DNA of 64,000 nt from Rhytidiadelphus loreus (GCA_947034895.1 OX344763.1:36207025-36271024), one strand, 5' to 3'; shown: positions 47,340 through 61,053, counted from the stretch's first letter. Numbers and translations are program-made. The notes: a model not told the origin generated them from the letters alone.

Positions 47340-47950
47340 AAAAATATTGTAGCATGTTTTATTTATAAATTTGTGAATGGATATACTCTGAAGCACATGG
47401 CAAATGATTTTAAAAATAAAGTTTCAACCATTAAAAAGTATGTTAATATTGTTTGTAATATACGATTTGTGATTTACAAAAGAAAATCTCAAATATATAT
47501 GACAACCAATCTGGAGGAGTGCATGATGATGGTCAATTCAAAATAACAAATTTATATAAAAATTTGAAAAAATGAGAGACTCTTTAAGAACCAACTCTAT
47601 TGGTAGAAGATGTCAATTGTACTTATTACTTGATTGAAGACGTTGCTTATCCCATTTGCACTTACTTGATGAAGAATTGAAAGGTTTTAAACGATTTTTT
47701 TTTTAAATTTGATAATTCTATTAATTCAGGAAGGATCATCATTGAACAAATGTTTGGTAAGTTGAAGAACAGATGAAGGATTTTGAAGAATTTCAATTTT
47801 CAGAATTAACAAAGCTACAACTAAGATAACTATAGCTTGTTGTTGAATGTGCAACTATAGTAAGTTATTGAACCAACTAAAGCCTTATGTAATTAATGCA
47901 GGTTTGAGAAGAGATTCACCATTTTGATTTGGAAATGTTAGATTACCCGT
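47340..47950 (+). pseudogene. PIF/Harbinger transposase remnant
   Basis: Across frames the sequence gives GGVHDDGQFKITNLYKNL (about 47510-47570), EDVAYPICTYLMK (about 47636-47680) and GRIIIEQMFGKLKNR followed by a TGA in place of Trp, then RILKNF (47730-47790). These are the C-terminal blocks of the Harbinger DDE nuclease, whose last catalytic acidic residue is the Glu of the IIEQxFGxLK block. Many stops and frameshifts are present. Confidence 0.65.
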
Positions 47951-50900
47951 AATTAAAGATGAAGAACGAGCAAAATATAAGGTAAAAATATTAAGGCAAA
48001 AATTGTTTAGACAATGGATTATAGAAAACCTTAATAACAAATTACTACAAATACATTCCACTTACATTTTTCTAACTTTGAATACAAATGCATGTATACA
48101 TAAATGTGAAATGATGTAAAAAAAAAGTTTTTATTTAATATAATAGAATTTGAACTAAATCCAAAGAAACCCAAAGAAAATCAAAGAAAATTTCATACAA
48201 TATTAGATTAACATTCCAATGTTTTAAAGTCTTGCAAATACATAACGCAAAAATTACAACATCTTAAAAGTACTAAAATAGTCCTTCATCTTCAACACTT
48301 CAACAAACAAAGTTATCATTTGCAATTGACCTTTCATTACTATCTTTTTATTATTTGTCTCTATAATCTTCTTTGTAATAAACAACTTTATCTTCTTCAC
48401 CTTCAGAATTCCCTTGAAGAAATTAATAATGGCGGAGGCAATAGATTCATCTTCAATAGCTGATTTTCTCTTTTTCTTTCAAATTTCTTATATTTTCTAT
48501 GATTTGTTTCTCACATTCCAATTGATTAATTACATGTGTGATTGTGTGTGTGGTGACTATGAAGAAGTAATATTTGTAAAAGGGATAACAAGAGGAATAC
48601 TAGGCAAAGTATTCTTCTCACCATCACTCATAATGTGAACTACTAAATGTTCCAAATGAACACCTTGTGTAAACCACGATAATGGTTTACATTTTAAAAT
48701 GTGGAAGTTTTTTTTTTAAATAAATTAAATTACATATTAGGGAGTATTAGAACGACGAATTAAACTTAAACTACAAATTAAGGAATTTTTCAATAGAATA
48801 CACTAAGAACTTTGAAAAATTAGTACTAAAACTTTTAAATGCAATTAGATAAAAATGAAAATAAAAGTCTAGGAAAAAAATAGGGATTTAAAACTAAAAA
48901 GAAGATGATCAAGATTTGATAGAGGTAGCCAAATTAGGCTAATGAAAAAATGATGATAAAATAAGAAATCAAAATATTACTAAGTAAAAAAATGAAAATA
49001 TAATTAAATAGGAGATCAAAAAGATCAAAACTACAAACAATACCAAATTCAAATGAAAACAAAACACTAGGAAGAGAAATCAGAATTAAAATTAAATTGC
49101 AAACCAATAAAATAGGAAGTACAAAAAATACAAAAGTGAATTAACAACAAAATAATAGAAGTAGAAAATTGAACTAGAAAAGTAAAAACTACCAACAAAA
49201 TAATGAATAGAAGCAAACACAAAAAAAATTGGTAAACTAAAATTACTAGTAGAACACTACAGTAGTGAGAATTACACTAAAAAAAGAGTTTTATAGTAAT
49301 TTAGGGGGTCTGGCACTAAATTAGCATAGTTTAAACCAAATTAACGCAATTACAATCATTTAGCACGATTTGCACTAATTTGACATTTTTTATAGTAAAA
49401 TAGTGATTTTATAGTAAATAAAGGTATGATGAAAGTAGTTAATAAAATTAATTCATTAGGAAGTTAAATTTAGTCAATTTTAGGGTTTGGTTATTTCTCT
49501 CTCAACTTCTTGTAACTTTGGTGTATGTGGGTGTTTTGTGAGCAATTTTAATGAATTATGTGTGTTTCAAATATAAATTATTATAGATTTAGATAGAAAA
49601 AAATGGTTGGACAATTTATCAAATAAAATTTATTGTTTTATGGAACAAAATGAGCAAAAAATGGAGAATTTGAAGGTCTGATGGGAAAAAATAGAAGAGA
49701 ATTAAAGATTTTTAAGTGAAATGAGGCTATCAATTTTGACGGTCAATTGTGAAAATATGAAAAATCGGATTGAGCCAAAATTCTTAAGAAGTGGTGTGCC
49801 TTAAAGTTAGTTTTTTTGAAAAGCTATGGCTCGCCCAATTTGAAGTAAGGACAAGGTTTGACAATTGATATTGTGTGAGGAGGTTTGTTGTTGCTACAAT
49901 TAAAAATTGTTAACTTTGATGAACGATTGTAAAAGATCGATAAGGTAAATTCAGCTGAATTTTGGAAGGTTTATGTACCTAAAAGTTAGCTATCTGAAAA
50001 ATTATGTCTCATCCAATTTGGAGCAAGGACGAGGTCAAAGCGACCAAATCAATGCACAAAGGTTTTTTGCCACGGTGACAATGACTAATTTTTGGATTTT
50101 ACCTTGATTCATTGATTGTTTGTTATGCTCCATTTAAGAAAAAAATTGTAATATAAATTACAAAAAACATAAAAACATTATACTTGCAACTAAATTTGTG
50201 TGAATTTCTATTATTTGAAGAAAAAATGTATGATTTTAATATGAATGGTGTTTAGATAAGATGCATACTTAAGTAGCATAAATTTTTAAAGTTTATGGGC
50301 AAGTGTAGAAGCGATGTCCAAATGAGATTAGAACTTAGTTTAAATCATTTGAAGCCCCTAAATGTACATTTGAGTTGGATTTTTGCTTGGAAAATTGCCT
50401 TAATTCACTTTAATATCTAATTAGATGCTTGAAGGATTGTAGAACTTATTATCATTTATCAGTGATTTTTGGAGTGCTGCCTTTTTGTTTAGCCAGAGTT
50501 ATTTAATCCAAAATGATCAAAAATTAACCAAAAATAATATTATAAAAATTCATTTAAGAGTTCATTGCTTGAAAGACAAATTAGGTAGAGGTCCCATATA
50601 CTCTTTGCTAGTCAACTCTAGGAATTTTTTTTGCCACCTACGGTAGAAATCTCTTATACATTAATCAACACTATGAAGGACACCATTGATTTTAGTAGTA
50701 CCATCAAAGATATTATCAAGGATTTCATACCATGGAGTCCAAGTAGGAGGTAGAGTTCTTGTTTCTTCTTGCTTTGCCTTCTCCTTTTAGTACATTGTCT
50801 TCATCTTTTTTCACTTCTCAAGCGTTTAACTTTAAATTCTCTAACGTTCATTAAAGAATTGTGCATTCAACTACCTCGTAAACGATTTTCAATTTACTTG

Positions 50901-51589
50901 TTTGAATGGTTTTTGTTATACTCTTATTACTTTTCTTCACACATGTCTACAAGAAACTTCAAAGCTCCCTCCATCCACTCCTTCAAATTTGAATAACCGC
51001 TCTTCTCTCTCTCTAAAAGCCCTTGAAAAGCAAGTTTTTCCTCATCACCAAGCATAAGTATTATCCCACTCCCTTTTGGAACTTCCATAATGACCCAAAA
51101 CCAAAATCCTTAATTCACTCTAACCAAAATTCAAAACTTATAGTTCAGTGTTTAGAGCAGTTGAGAAGAACAACAAAGTTTGTAGAGAAGGAGGAGAAGC
51201 CTCAAAGTTATAAGGAGGCATCCTAGATTCTAACAAAAAATATAGTATTATTTTTTTCCACTGTTTGGATAAGAGGCGCACAATAAAACCACTGTAGAAA
51301 TGGAGGTTGCAGATTTAATTTGCTTCGTTAGTGAAGGCTCAATGAAGATAAACTCACGGCTTTAAAACCTTTAAACTTGACGAATTTGAATGTCTAGTGT
51401 CAAATCACGTTTAAATGTTTAGAAGTTCAGATTTTGCGAATGTTTGGACGAAGTAGACATCATTTGCCAAACAGCATCTATCAGACGAATGGTCGGTCGA
51501 ACGGGCAGATAAAGAGGCAGTTGGTCGATTGGACAACCGGATAGTGTACGATTCGACCAATCAATCAATCAACCAATGTCTCGTCCACT
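47951..51589. other. AT-rich DNA, no supported gene
   Basis: Small frames at 48414-48638, 50769-50996 and 51023-51226 have no recognisable content. A minus-strand stretch near 48640-48250, rich in Lys and Glu, might be the decayed partner ORF of the Harbinger element, but the support is weak. No repeats with defined ends seen. Confidence 0.4.
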
Positions 51590-54430
51590 TTCGTGTGCTC
51601 TATAATATGCCATTGGAAAGATATCTTTGAGAGTTTTCCAATGGTACATAATGTGTCTAATTTAAACAAAGAATCCAACTATGGGACATCTCGAAAGATT
51701 AGAGTCTCTTTAGCCATCTGCCATCTAACCACCAATCTATCCCTCTTACAGACCATTCAACCGTCCTTCCGCTCGTTCGCAACAAAATGCAGCAAAAACT
51801 TGATTTTCATACCTTTCTTATGCATAGTAAAATATCTTTTTTCAAAAAAAATTGTACAAAATGGTTGGAAATCAAGTCATTAAATTTTTTTTGGCCTGCA
51901 AGGAGGGTTGTTTTAAGTTGATATTCATTGTTGAAAACCAATCAATGTTGTGTAAAATAAAATTTAATCAATTAATTTATAAATTTTAAATTTTAAAAAA
52001 AAATTCAAAATTAATATTTTAAAAATAATTCTTTGTTATTATGTAATGTAACAGTCGCTATGCCATATCAACAAGCAACTGCGACAGAGTTTTCAGGGTT
52101 CAGAACACAGTAAAATGTAGGGGAACATAAGGAGAACTTGCAACCCTTTACAAAGGCCAAAAAACATATAATGCAAGCTTCATCTCCAAAAATCCATTTT
52201 AGGTTTTGACCCTCCAACAAAAAGTTATGGATTAATTTCAAAGGAGGTGTTTGAAAATGTCTAGAAAAAGGCCATCCGTCCATTTGCCCCCTATCCGCCC
52301 GTCCATGGTAAAATGCAACAAAATTTGATTTTTAGACCTCTTTTACATATAGTACAATATCATTTTTCAAAAAAATTTGAATTACAAAAAGGTTGGAAAT
52401 CAAACCAAGTTTCATCTCCAAAATTTGTTTTAGGTTTCGACCTTTCAACAAAAAGTTATGGACCAATTTCAAAGGAGGTGTTTGAAAATGTCTAAAAAAA
52501 AGTTGTCCAACCATCCGACCCTCCGTTCACTCATTTGACCATTCATCCACCCATTTAACCTTCTATCCAACTGTATTGAATTAATGAATTTTAAAAAGTA
52601 CATATTTATTTTTGGAGACTACTATTCAATACTACAAGCATCCTATATAGCAATAATGTATACAAAGGAAGAGTAATTCAAGTTATTTTTTCACGCATTT
52701 AAATATGCACTGTAAATGCTATACCCTAAATCCTAGATCTTAAACCTTAAATTTTACATTAGTGAACAAAAACATTGGTGTAATGTGCGGAATATGTATG
52801 ACCTTTAATTTCTTTTAAATGTGATTATCATGATGTATTACATATGAACTTATGTATACTTCATAAACTTATTTATATATGTTTTCAACGTGTTCTTGAT
52901 TTTGTACATCAATTATGATGTGCCAATTTACAAATGTAGAATATACAATTAAGTGTTTCTTTAAGTTTTGTTGTAAAATGCATTAATAGTTTGAAACAAC
53001 AAAGTATACATAGTACAAGCAATTGTATTATTTTGTAATTGTATTAGAGGATGCTACAAAAAATGCCTTAAGCACTTTAGTGTAATTTAATGTTGTTCAA
53101 GATAAAATATTGCATTCATTATTCATACAACAAAAATACAATTGAAGTTCTCTTCCTACACCTTTATATCTATAAATTGTAAATCGTCAACAATATATCC
53201 CATACGAAAAATATTGGTGCTTAAATAGTTTAAAATATGATCGATCTTCAAATATGATGACCCCTCATTTATGACAATTATGACCCTCATTTATGTACGT
53301 TTGTAATGTAGTTCTACATCAAAAATGACATTTTCAATTCATCTTGTTATAAATAAGAAACATGCAATTGTAATTTCATAATTTGTTTTATGAGTATATT
53401 TTTTGGAACATCTTCAAAAAAATTGGAATCATTTTAATATATTTTGTGTTTTTCATTATACTAGATTAAACCTATTATTTTTAAATTTGCTAAGAATAAA
53501 AATTCAAAAAAAATTCTCCAAGCCTAATTTATTTGTGTTAAATAAAGACTAGAAAAGTCTAAGGAAAATGTTTTTTTTCCATCTCTATAATTTTTTTCAT
53601 TGAAAAAATATTATTGCTATATAGGATGCTTGTAGTATTGAATAGCAGTCTACAAAAGCAAATTTGTACTTTTTAAAATTCATTAATTCAATACAATTGG
53701 ATGGAAGGTCAGATGGTTGGACGAATGGTCAAATGAGTGAATAAGGGGTCAGATGGGCAGACGACCTTTTTCTAGACATTTTCAAACACCCCTTTTGAAA
53801 TTGTTCCATAACTTTTTTTTGGAGGGTCAAAACTAAAACGGATTTTTGGAAATGAAACTTGGCTTGATTTCCAACTATTTTGTAGTTCAAATTTTTTTGA
53901 AAAAAAATATTGTACTATGCGTAAAAGAGGTTTAAAAATTAAGTTTTGTTGCATTTTAGTATGGACGGGTGGATGGGCCGTTAGAGGGGCATACAAGGGG
54001 TCAAATGAACAGACATGGGGTCGGATGGATAGACGGCTTTTTTTTAGACATTTTCAAATACTTCCTTCAAAATTGGTCCATAACTTTTGTTGAAAGGTCA
54101 AAACCTAAACTAGATTTTTGAAGATAAACTTGGCTTGATTTCCAACCTTTTGTAGTTCAAAAAAAAGATATTTTATTATATGAAAATGAGGTCTAAAAAT
54201 CAAGTTTGTTGTATTTTACTATGAACAGTCAGATAGTCGAATGGTCGAACGATTGGACAAGTCGTTAGATGGCAAACAGCCAAGCAGACTCTAATTTTTG
54301 GAGATGTTCCATAGTTGGAGTTTTTGTCCAAATCGGATGCATTATATATCATTGAAAAGCTCTCAAAGATATGTTTTCAAGAGTATATTATATGGCTCCT
54401 CCAACCACCATCCAAAAAAATGTCCATCCG
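51590..54430. repeat. Long inverted repeat of ~1 kb arms around a ~1 kb centre
   Basis: The left arm (about 51590-52660) and right arm (about 53610-54430) are complementary over most of their length. For example, TGAATTAATGAATTTTAAAA at 52577 matches its complement near 53670-53690, and ATATCTTTGAGAG near 51619 pairs with CTCTCAAAGATAT near 54352. Each arm holds ~250-bp subunits repeated in tandem, containing AAAAGTTATGGACCAATTTC and AAGCCAAGTTTC-type phrases. No terminal duplication found. It resembles a foldback element. Confidence 0.7.
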
Positions 54431-55203
54431 CCCATTCACTAGACGGTGACACTTGATAATTTCAATTGACAATTGACATCCGGAGGTTAGTGCCTGTGGA
54501 CACTGGACATTTGGACACCTTGTCAACCTTGAAACCCCCACCTGCAACATTGCATAACCTTTGTTGGCTCCATGTGCACAAGCTAAGCATTGGGGAGTGA
54601 GATACAGGGCCTAAAGGCAATGGCACAAGACTTAGATGCATAGAAAGGGAGAAGGAGAGAAAAGAAGAGGGCATGGAGGCAAAATCTTCTCCAAAAATGA
54701 AATAAAAAATTAGGAGTACGAAAATTAAAGAAATATAAGACAAAAATAAAAGAGCATGTTGATAATGTATTCAGACTTAAAAACTAAACAAATGACAAAA
54801 GGATAACAACAACCAAAGTATGCAACAATGAATCTAGTATTCATTAGAAGAAAAGTTTAAGCATAAATAAGAAAAGAGAAGATGAATAGTTTTCTTCTCT
54901 AATTAATCTAAAGAATTCTTATCTAATCTCTAGTTGACTATTCAACTACGATGAGCTAGAGAGCATATCAAAATAATATATATTTCTTAAAAAATAAAAA
55001 TGCTTTCTATATGTTCATATGTTAATACAAAGTGTGGCAGCAGATTTGAACCTTACAATTGGAGCCTTACCTTACATTATTATACCTGAATGAAAAATAT
55101 TAAAATTCATTTTTTCAAAAAATTAAAAAAATAATTTTAGAATTAAATTTCTAAACTACAAAATCTTAGAGTACAAAATTTGAGCTAAAAAAATTATGTG
55201 GTA
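54431..55203. other. AT-rich DNA, no supported gene
   Basis: A minus-strand frame at 54462-54743 has no recognised domain. Nothing else is seen before the Stowaway element. Confidence 0.4.
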
Positions 55204-55373
55204 CTCCCTCCATCCCAAAATGATCTTCTAGTTCTTTCTAAAACAATATTTTTGGTTGTACATTGTGATGTGGAAAGAAGAGGGCCAGTCGTAGTTCCAA
55301 AAGTTATTTTAATGGAAATGAATGAAGCAAGCAGAGATTAAAATTCAGTAAGATCATTTTGGAATGGACGGAG
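55204..55373. mobile_element. Stowaway-type MITE (Tc1/mariner)
   Basis: 170 bp. The left end CTCCCTCCATCCCAAAATGA and the right-end complement CTCCGTCCATTCCAAAATGA match with two differences. It is flanked by TA on both sides (55202-55203 and 55374-55375). This is the classic plant Stowaway terminus and target. Confidence 0.93.
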
Positions 55374-55671
55374 TACAACTTTTGTTGAATCTATAGTTTG
55401 GATGGAAGAAGAGAAGGCTTTGCATTAGGGGGACTTACGGTTAGCTTTGAAATTTTTACATTTATAAGAGCATTGCCACCAATATTGTATAACAATCTCG
55501 ACAACGGCACTTCGTCCTTAGCGTGCTTTTTAACAGCAAACGGTTTCACACTAACAGTATGTCATGTTATAAATTTTGCATTTCTATGGCAAGGAAGGGC
55601 CTTTGTAGAGGGTAGTATTACAACTTACGCTATCTTAGATTCTTAGTCGACATAGACTATTTTCCCAATAG

Positions 55672-56935
55672 ATGTCAACGTGGAAACAATGGAAGGATTG
55701 GAAGGGGGCAGGGGGTGCGAAGAAAGGGAAGAACTTTTGTGAGGCAGAGGAGAAGCAACTTTGTTTTTCTTTTTTACACATTTCACATGATCCAAAGTAC
55801 AGAACTGGACAAAAGAGTGGAAATTTTTGGAAACGCATCGTAGAGTACTACAACGCAAACAAGCCAAAGGGTGGAGGATTTCGGCGAGTAAGATCGTTGA
55901 AGACAAAGTGGTTTGCCATCAAAGATGATGTAGGAAAATTTATGAATCTTTACAATTTAAAAGAGTCAGGAACAAGCTTGGAAAATGTTCTATTGTATGC
56001 CTTGGATCTTTACAAGTTGAAGTCAACCAAAGGTATTGCTTTTGCTTGTGTTTATGCTTGGAAGATCTTAAAGAATGTTCTATAATGGGAAGAAACAAAA
56101 AAGGAGGCAAGAAGGCAAGAAAGCAAGAAGAGGTTGGGGCTGTAAAGCGTTTTGCTCCAAATTCACAAACCATGACTCCTATTGAAGGCCACAAGTAAGA
56201 ATTCACAAAATAGGCCAATTGAACGGTGGTGGAGACAAAAAAATATTGAGCACTCAAACGTCCAAGTGGTAATCAAGCAGCAAAGAATGAACAACGAAAA
56301 GATAAAATCAAGAGAGTGCGATGAATCATTAAGCAAAGGCAACTAAAGAGATGGCAGCTACCTTGAAGATGAAATCACAAATTTTAGCAAATTAATCTGC
56401 TCTTGCATTGTTCTTTATGGCAAAGTCAACATGTCCTTTAGCTCAGGAGTTCTTATTATTGCAAAAATAGGAAGAAGTTCCTTAAATTCGGAGAAGAATG
56501 TTGAAGACACCACCAATTTTAACACTTACTCTTACCATAACATCCCCACCAACAAATTAGGGTGCTCGTGCAAATCGGCAGTATAGCCTTATAGGTACTT
56601 CTTATTCTCCACCCCCTTCACCAAGTCCTAGTCCTACTTCAAACTTAAACATTTTTAGTAGTCATAGTACTAGAGCTGGTACCATGAACGTAACTCAGAC
56701 CACAACAGGGTTTCAGTTTAGAGAAAGTGACAATCTTCAAATTTTGTCTTGTAACAAGGACTACTTACCATCAAATGATGATTTTCATAGTTTTTATGGA
56801 TATAGCCAAGGTTATGGTAGTTTCAACTTCAATCACAAAAATTCTCAATCTCGATACAATAGCTTTCTATTGAATAGTGCAAGTATAATTCATAAAACAG
56901 AAGAGGAGTATATAATCTTCAACTTGAATGTTTGA
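55672..56935 (+). pseudogene. Myb/NAM-associated protein, likely Harbinger partner ORF, decayed
   Basis: The first frame (55672-56083) contains ISHDPKYRTGQKSGNFWKRI, VRSLKTKWFAIKDDVGKF, SGTSLENVL and FACVYAWKILKNV. This is the layout of the plant Myb/SANT-like family with a NAM-associated C-terminus, often the DNA-binding partner ORF of PIF/Harbinger transposons. Decayed continuation (KATKEMAATLKMK) follows, then a Ser/Asn-rich tail (56684-56935). Stops separate the parts. About 200 bases upstream, GAGCATTGCCACCAATATTG resembles a Harbinger terminal sequence. Whether this was a transposon or a host gene copy is not settled. Confidence 0.55.
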
Positions 56936-57232
56936 CTAATTTTTTTAGGAAATTCAAGGTATAATGATTTCATACTTGTTTTCATTTATTAAATGCTATA
57001 GACTTATTTTTTTCAATCCTTCTAATTTTTTTGTGTTTAACTTGAATGTTCATTGTATTGTATCTTATATGATGAAATATATTCTTGCTTACTACTTGCA
57101 ATATTAAAATAATGTTCATGATTATGGCTATCAACATATGTATATGTGTAAGTTTATTTCATACATATTAACTTATGTATAAGTTGGACTACTGGATTCT
57201 TATAATATTGTATTGTATCATCTATACTATTA

Positions 57233-57744
57233 CACTAGTAGAAAATAAGCTATCAATGACTGTTGTTTATGATTACATAACCAATCATTCAAGACATTTA
57301 TGACAATAGGATGAATGAAATTGGATTTTGGATTCTAAGTCATAAAGGACAAATAATTACGGACATACTAGTCATTTATACCATGAGCTTTCTTTTTCAT
57401 CTTATGGTGATATGAAACTTTATTAGAGTGTAATTATATGGAGCACCACCAATGGCGCCCTGCTACATGGCTGTAAATCTAACATGCTGAATTGGTAGGT
57501 TTTTATTGGTTGGTTTTGGAGTGATCCTTTTTTATGTAAAAGGAATTTTAAACTGACGTGAAAAATATTCAATTCCCTGTCAGTCATTATGTAGATTGTT
57601 GTAGTCATTATGTAGGCTGATGTAATCATTTTATAGGCTGTTGTAGTCATTTTGTAGATTGTTGTAGTCATTATGTAGGTTGTTGTAGTCACTATATAGG
57701 CTATTGTAGTCATTATATAGGCTGTTGTAGTTATTATGTAGGCT
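57233..57744. mobile_element. Left part of a CACTA element invaded by the LTR-like element
   Basis: CACTAGTAGAAAATAAGC at 57233 is a CACTA terminus, preceded by TTA. It is followed by subterminal AATGAC/GTCATT words. At 57585-57745 a ~24-bp tandem (TGTTGTAGTCATTATGTAGGC) leads up to the LTR-like element. Similar AGTCAT-rich DNA resumes after 62671. No right CACTA terminus was found within the window, so the element may extend past 64000 or be truncated. Confidence 0.65.
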
Positions 57745-57745
57745 G
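57585..57745. repeat. 24-bp tandem repeat in CACTA subterminal region
   Basis: About six to seven diverged units of GTAGTCATTATGTAGGCTGTT. An antisense frame rich in Thr/Met across it is produced by the repeat and is not a gene. Confidence 0.85.
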
Positions 57746-57946
57746 TCGTTATCGTATTGTATATACATACATAATATAAAAAATTATTTATTATATATTA
57801 TTTGTATAGTTTCAAGGTGACACCTTCTTGTGGAGATGTAAGTTATCTGTATAAGAAGGGAGATCCATATGAAGCTGCATCGAATTGAGATATTGTCATT
57901 TGTTTTTCACTTTAGATTTAGAATGTCAAACTGAAAGATTTTTTTT

Positions 57947-58381
57947 GAGTTTCAAAATGAAGAGCCTCAATCAGAGGCTGAATTTGAATTTTCATTGTCG
58001 CAACTACCGAATGAACCGCTTCTGCTACGGAATTTGCCATTGCCATTTGTGCGTTCACGAGATGAGGTTGGTCCTTCTCAACCGCCAAAGCAGACTCATA
58101 TTAAGCAACAGTGGCATGGAAACCTTTAGCGGGATGCTCATACGTTCGTAATCTTGTTACAAATTAGACATATTGAACCCGATAGTCATGAAGTGACATT
58201 TGAAGGATGTTTTGAGGGTCTACATGACGACCAATACTATTATATGGTCAAGCCGATTAAAGAGAGTCGTGGCCACCAACGATGGTTAAAGGAGTTGGTC
58301 AATCCTTTAACAAAGGCGGATTGTGTTGAATATGTCGCTGCAACTATCAAGCGTATTCTCAAGTTCTTACAGATGGAGTAA
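57947..58381 (+). pseudogene. Decayed copy of the 145-aa LTR-like element protein
   Basis: This is colinear with 12428-12862 over 145 codons including the stop, with no net indel. The start ATG is lost (TTT) and TAG at 58127-58129 replaces an Asp codon. Conserved parts: SLSQLP, GPSQP, VILLQ, HDDQYYYM, GHQRWLK, NPLTKA, RILKFLQME. The last 77 codons are open from about 58154. Most conserved residues are encoded by different synonymous codons than in copy 1. Confidence 0.7.
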
Positions 58382-58854
58382 AGTTTGTCTTAAAATTCTA
58401 GTTTTTTACTTCTAATAGGATTGATTTTAAGTTAGTACTTATATTCATATTTGGAGCATTTTTATAGAAATAATTTTGTATAGTTATATATATGAAAGGA
58501 AAAGATGGAAGTAGTTTGCCTTTTAGATGAACTTTGAAGTGATTTTCCTTCTTAGTTTTATATAAATGAATAATTGTGAGGCCAAATATGAGGCCAATAG
58601 TTAAAGCCTTAGGAGCAAGTTCAAGGCTGATTGTCACTTATTTATGTAGTAAGGAGCAGTTGATAAGGTAGGAAAAAAGGTGGACACTATTCATCTTCTT
58701 TCTCGTTGTAGTTTAGAAGGACCCAAATGTTTGGAGGTGATTTGGTATGTGGAGTTCTACAAATTTTGGAATGAAAATTGGTGAATCTTAGTACCATATT
58801 GTTGTCTTTCCAAAAAATCATCTCTTGCTTGAATTGAAGTTGTGAGTTGAGATT

Positions 58855-59390
58855 TGTGCTAGTTTGAATGGAGGAAGATTTGTTGCCTTCCAATTGAAGG
58901 GGCAAAAACTTTGACCAACCATAAAGGACGGACATGTCTTTAGTTTGCAATGAAATTTAAAGAGGATGTAGTAAATTTTATGAGCTTTTCATAAAGCTAT
59001 CATTTGTCGTATTTAAAGCATTTATGAGTGAGTTATGAGTGAAAGTAAAGGAAGGTCAATTGCCTTCAATTCTTGAGGCCAAAACTTTCAGTGGCCACAA
59101 AAGATGGATAGAGTGTTAGTTTACAATGAAATTCGTAGAGGATGTAGAGCTTTTTATTAGCTTTCTATGAAGTTATCATTTATTGTATTTGAAATATTTT
59201 TTAGTAAATTGTGAACGTGGAAGTGAAGGAGGGTCTGCTACCCTCAAACTTTTAAACCAAAACTTTTAGACTAAAACTTTGAGTGGCCATAAAAATGGAC
59301 AAACTATTAGTTTGAATTGAGTTTTGAAGAAAAAGTAGAAATTTGTGTAAGCTTTTCAGAAAGCTATTATACATCTCATTTGAGGTTGTA
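58855..59390 (+). repeat. Three ~165-bp modules in LTR-like element
   Basis: Each unit runs through a TTGCC/CTACC-TTC.A phrase, AAAACTTT.A.TGGCCA.AAA, TTAGTTT..AATG and AGCTTT.. .AAGCTAT. Copy 1 has two comparable units at 13560-13925. Confidence 0.6.
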
Positions 59391-59810
59391 GAGCATCTGT
59401 GGCACTACACCAAAATTCAATCAAGGAGAAGGAATTGAAGTTGGAGGAGATTTGAAGAATTCAAGACTAAAAAACTCCACGTTTGAAGATTTGTTGTGAC
59501 TTGCACTACAAGAAAGTGGCCACAAATATGACTTCAATATATGACTGCCCTACAGTCATTCCGGATACATGTGACTACAGAATGATTTGGGGCCTTGGAG
59601 TCAAGTGGATAAGTCATTTATATATATATGACTTCTACTTTTATTATCACCAACGAACAAAAAAGTGAATGTAGAAATGGATGAAGGCTTTAGGGACTTC
59701 CAAAGTGGTAAAAAAAAAAAAATTTAAGGAAATGACTCCTATGTTGCTACATGGCCAGTCATTCTGAAGTCATCCCGTAGTCACAAATGACTCCTTTTTT
59801 TAAATCCTTT

Positions 59811-60350
59811 TCTGAAATATAGGATTATATTTTGAAATCTAGGAAATTTGAATATTATTTTTTGAAATCTAGGATTATATTCTAAAATCTAGAAAATGTG
59901 AGTATTTTTCTTGTGAAATCTAAAATTATATTCTAAAATCTAGGAAATGTGTATTATTTTTTGAAATCTAGAATTGTACTCTAAAATCTAGGAAATGTGA
60001 ATATTATTTTTTGAAATCTAGGATTATATTCTAAAATCTAGGAAATTTGAGTATTACTTTCTGAAATCTAGGATTATATTCTAAAATCTAGGAAATGTGT
60101 ATTATTTTTTGAAATCTAGAATTGTACTCTAAAATCTAGGAAATGTGAATATTATTTTTTGAAATCTAGGATTATATTCTAAAATCTAGGAAATTTAAAT
60201 ATTTTTCTTTTGAAATCTAGGATTGTATTCTAAAATCTAGGAAATGTGAATATTAATTTCTGAAATCTAAGAAATGTGTATTATTTTTTGAAATCTAGGA
60301 TTATATTCTAAAATTTAGGAAATGTGAATATTATTTTTTAATATCTAAAA
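59811..60350. repeat. ~50-bp tandem array in CACTA
   Basis: Around ten or more units of GAAATCTAGGATTATATTCT followed by AAAATCTAGGAAATGTGAAT and a T-rich spacer. The same array has only three to four units at 36966-37140. Confidence 0.88.
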
Positions 60351-61053
60351 GATTTGAAGATTATTTTCAAGTTGTGGTGAAATGTGCAAAATGAGTACAC
60401 CAAATATCGAACACCATATACATGATTCATACATCATATATCATATACAAATATATGATACACAATACACTATATTTTGCATATGTGTCAAATGGATCTT
60501 CAAGCCATTTAGTATGTGAATACAAAGAGTTCAAATAACAAGCCTTTTATACAAGTGGAGTAGTAGAAGGCAAGACAAACCATGTGGGATTTGTAAAATG
60601 TTGATGCAATAGTAGAGTAGTGATGTGGAAGTCATTACGTAGTCGTGTTAGAGTAAATCGCAATCAAAATAGTAGAGTAGTAACACGGAAGTCATTATGT
60701 AGTCACCTTAGAGTAAATCGTAGGCAAAATACAATCACATAGTTTACTCACTTTTGACTATGGCCTTCACAATGGAATTGATTAAGTTCAAATTGGAAGT
60801 TTAACAATGTTGTGAACAAAAACCAATGGATGAAACATAGACATTGTAAAAGTTATCAACCTAGTTCTATAAAAATTAGAACCAAAAATTGTTTTTCTAT
60901 CTCTTAGAGATGCTAAATGTCATCTAAATTTTAGTTTTTGGCCTTTGCATTGTCAATCTAACTTTATTTTTTTAATTTGTTTTGAAAAAAGCATTAGTAA
61001 ATAGAAAAAAAAAATCAAAAGAAAAATAAGTCTCCAAGAGTGCATCATTTTAA

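Noticed and set aside
57423..57713. Minus-strand Thr/Met/Tyr-rich protein
   Set aside because: Direct translation of a 24-bp tandem repeat.
59811..60350. CRISPR-like array
   Set aside because: Units are adjacent diverged tandem copies without unique spacers, in a plant transposon.
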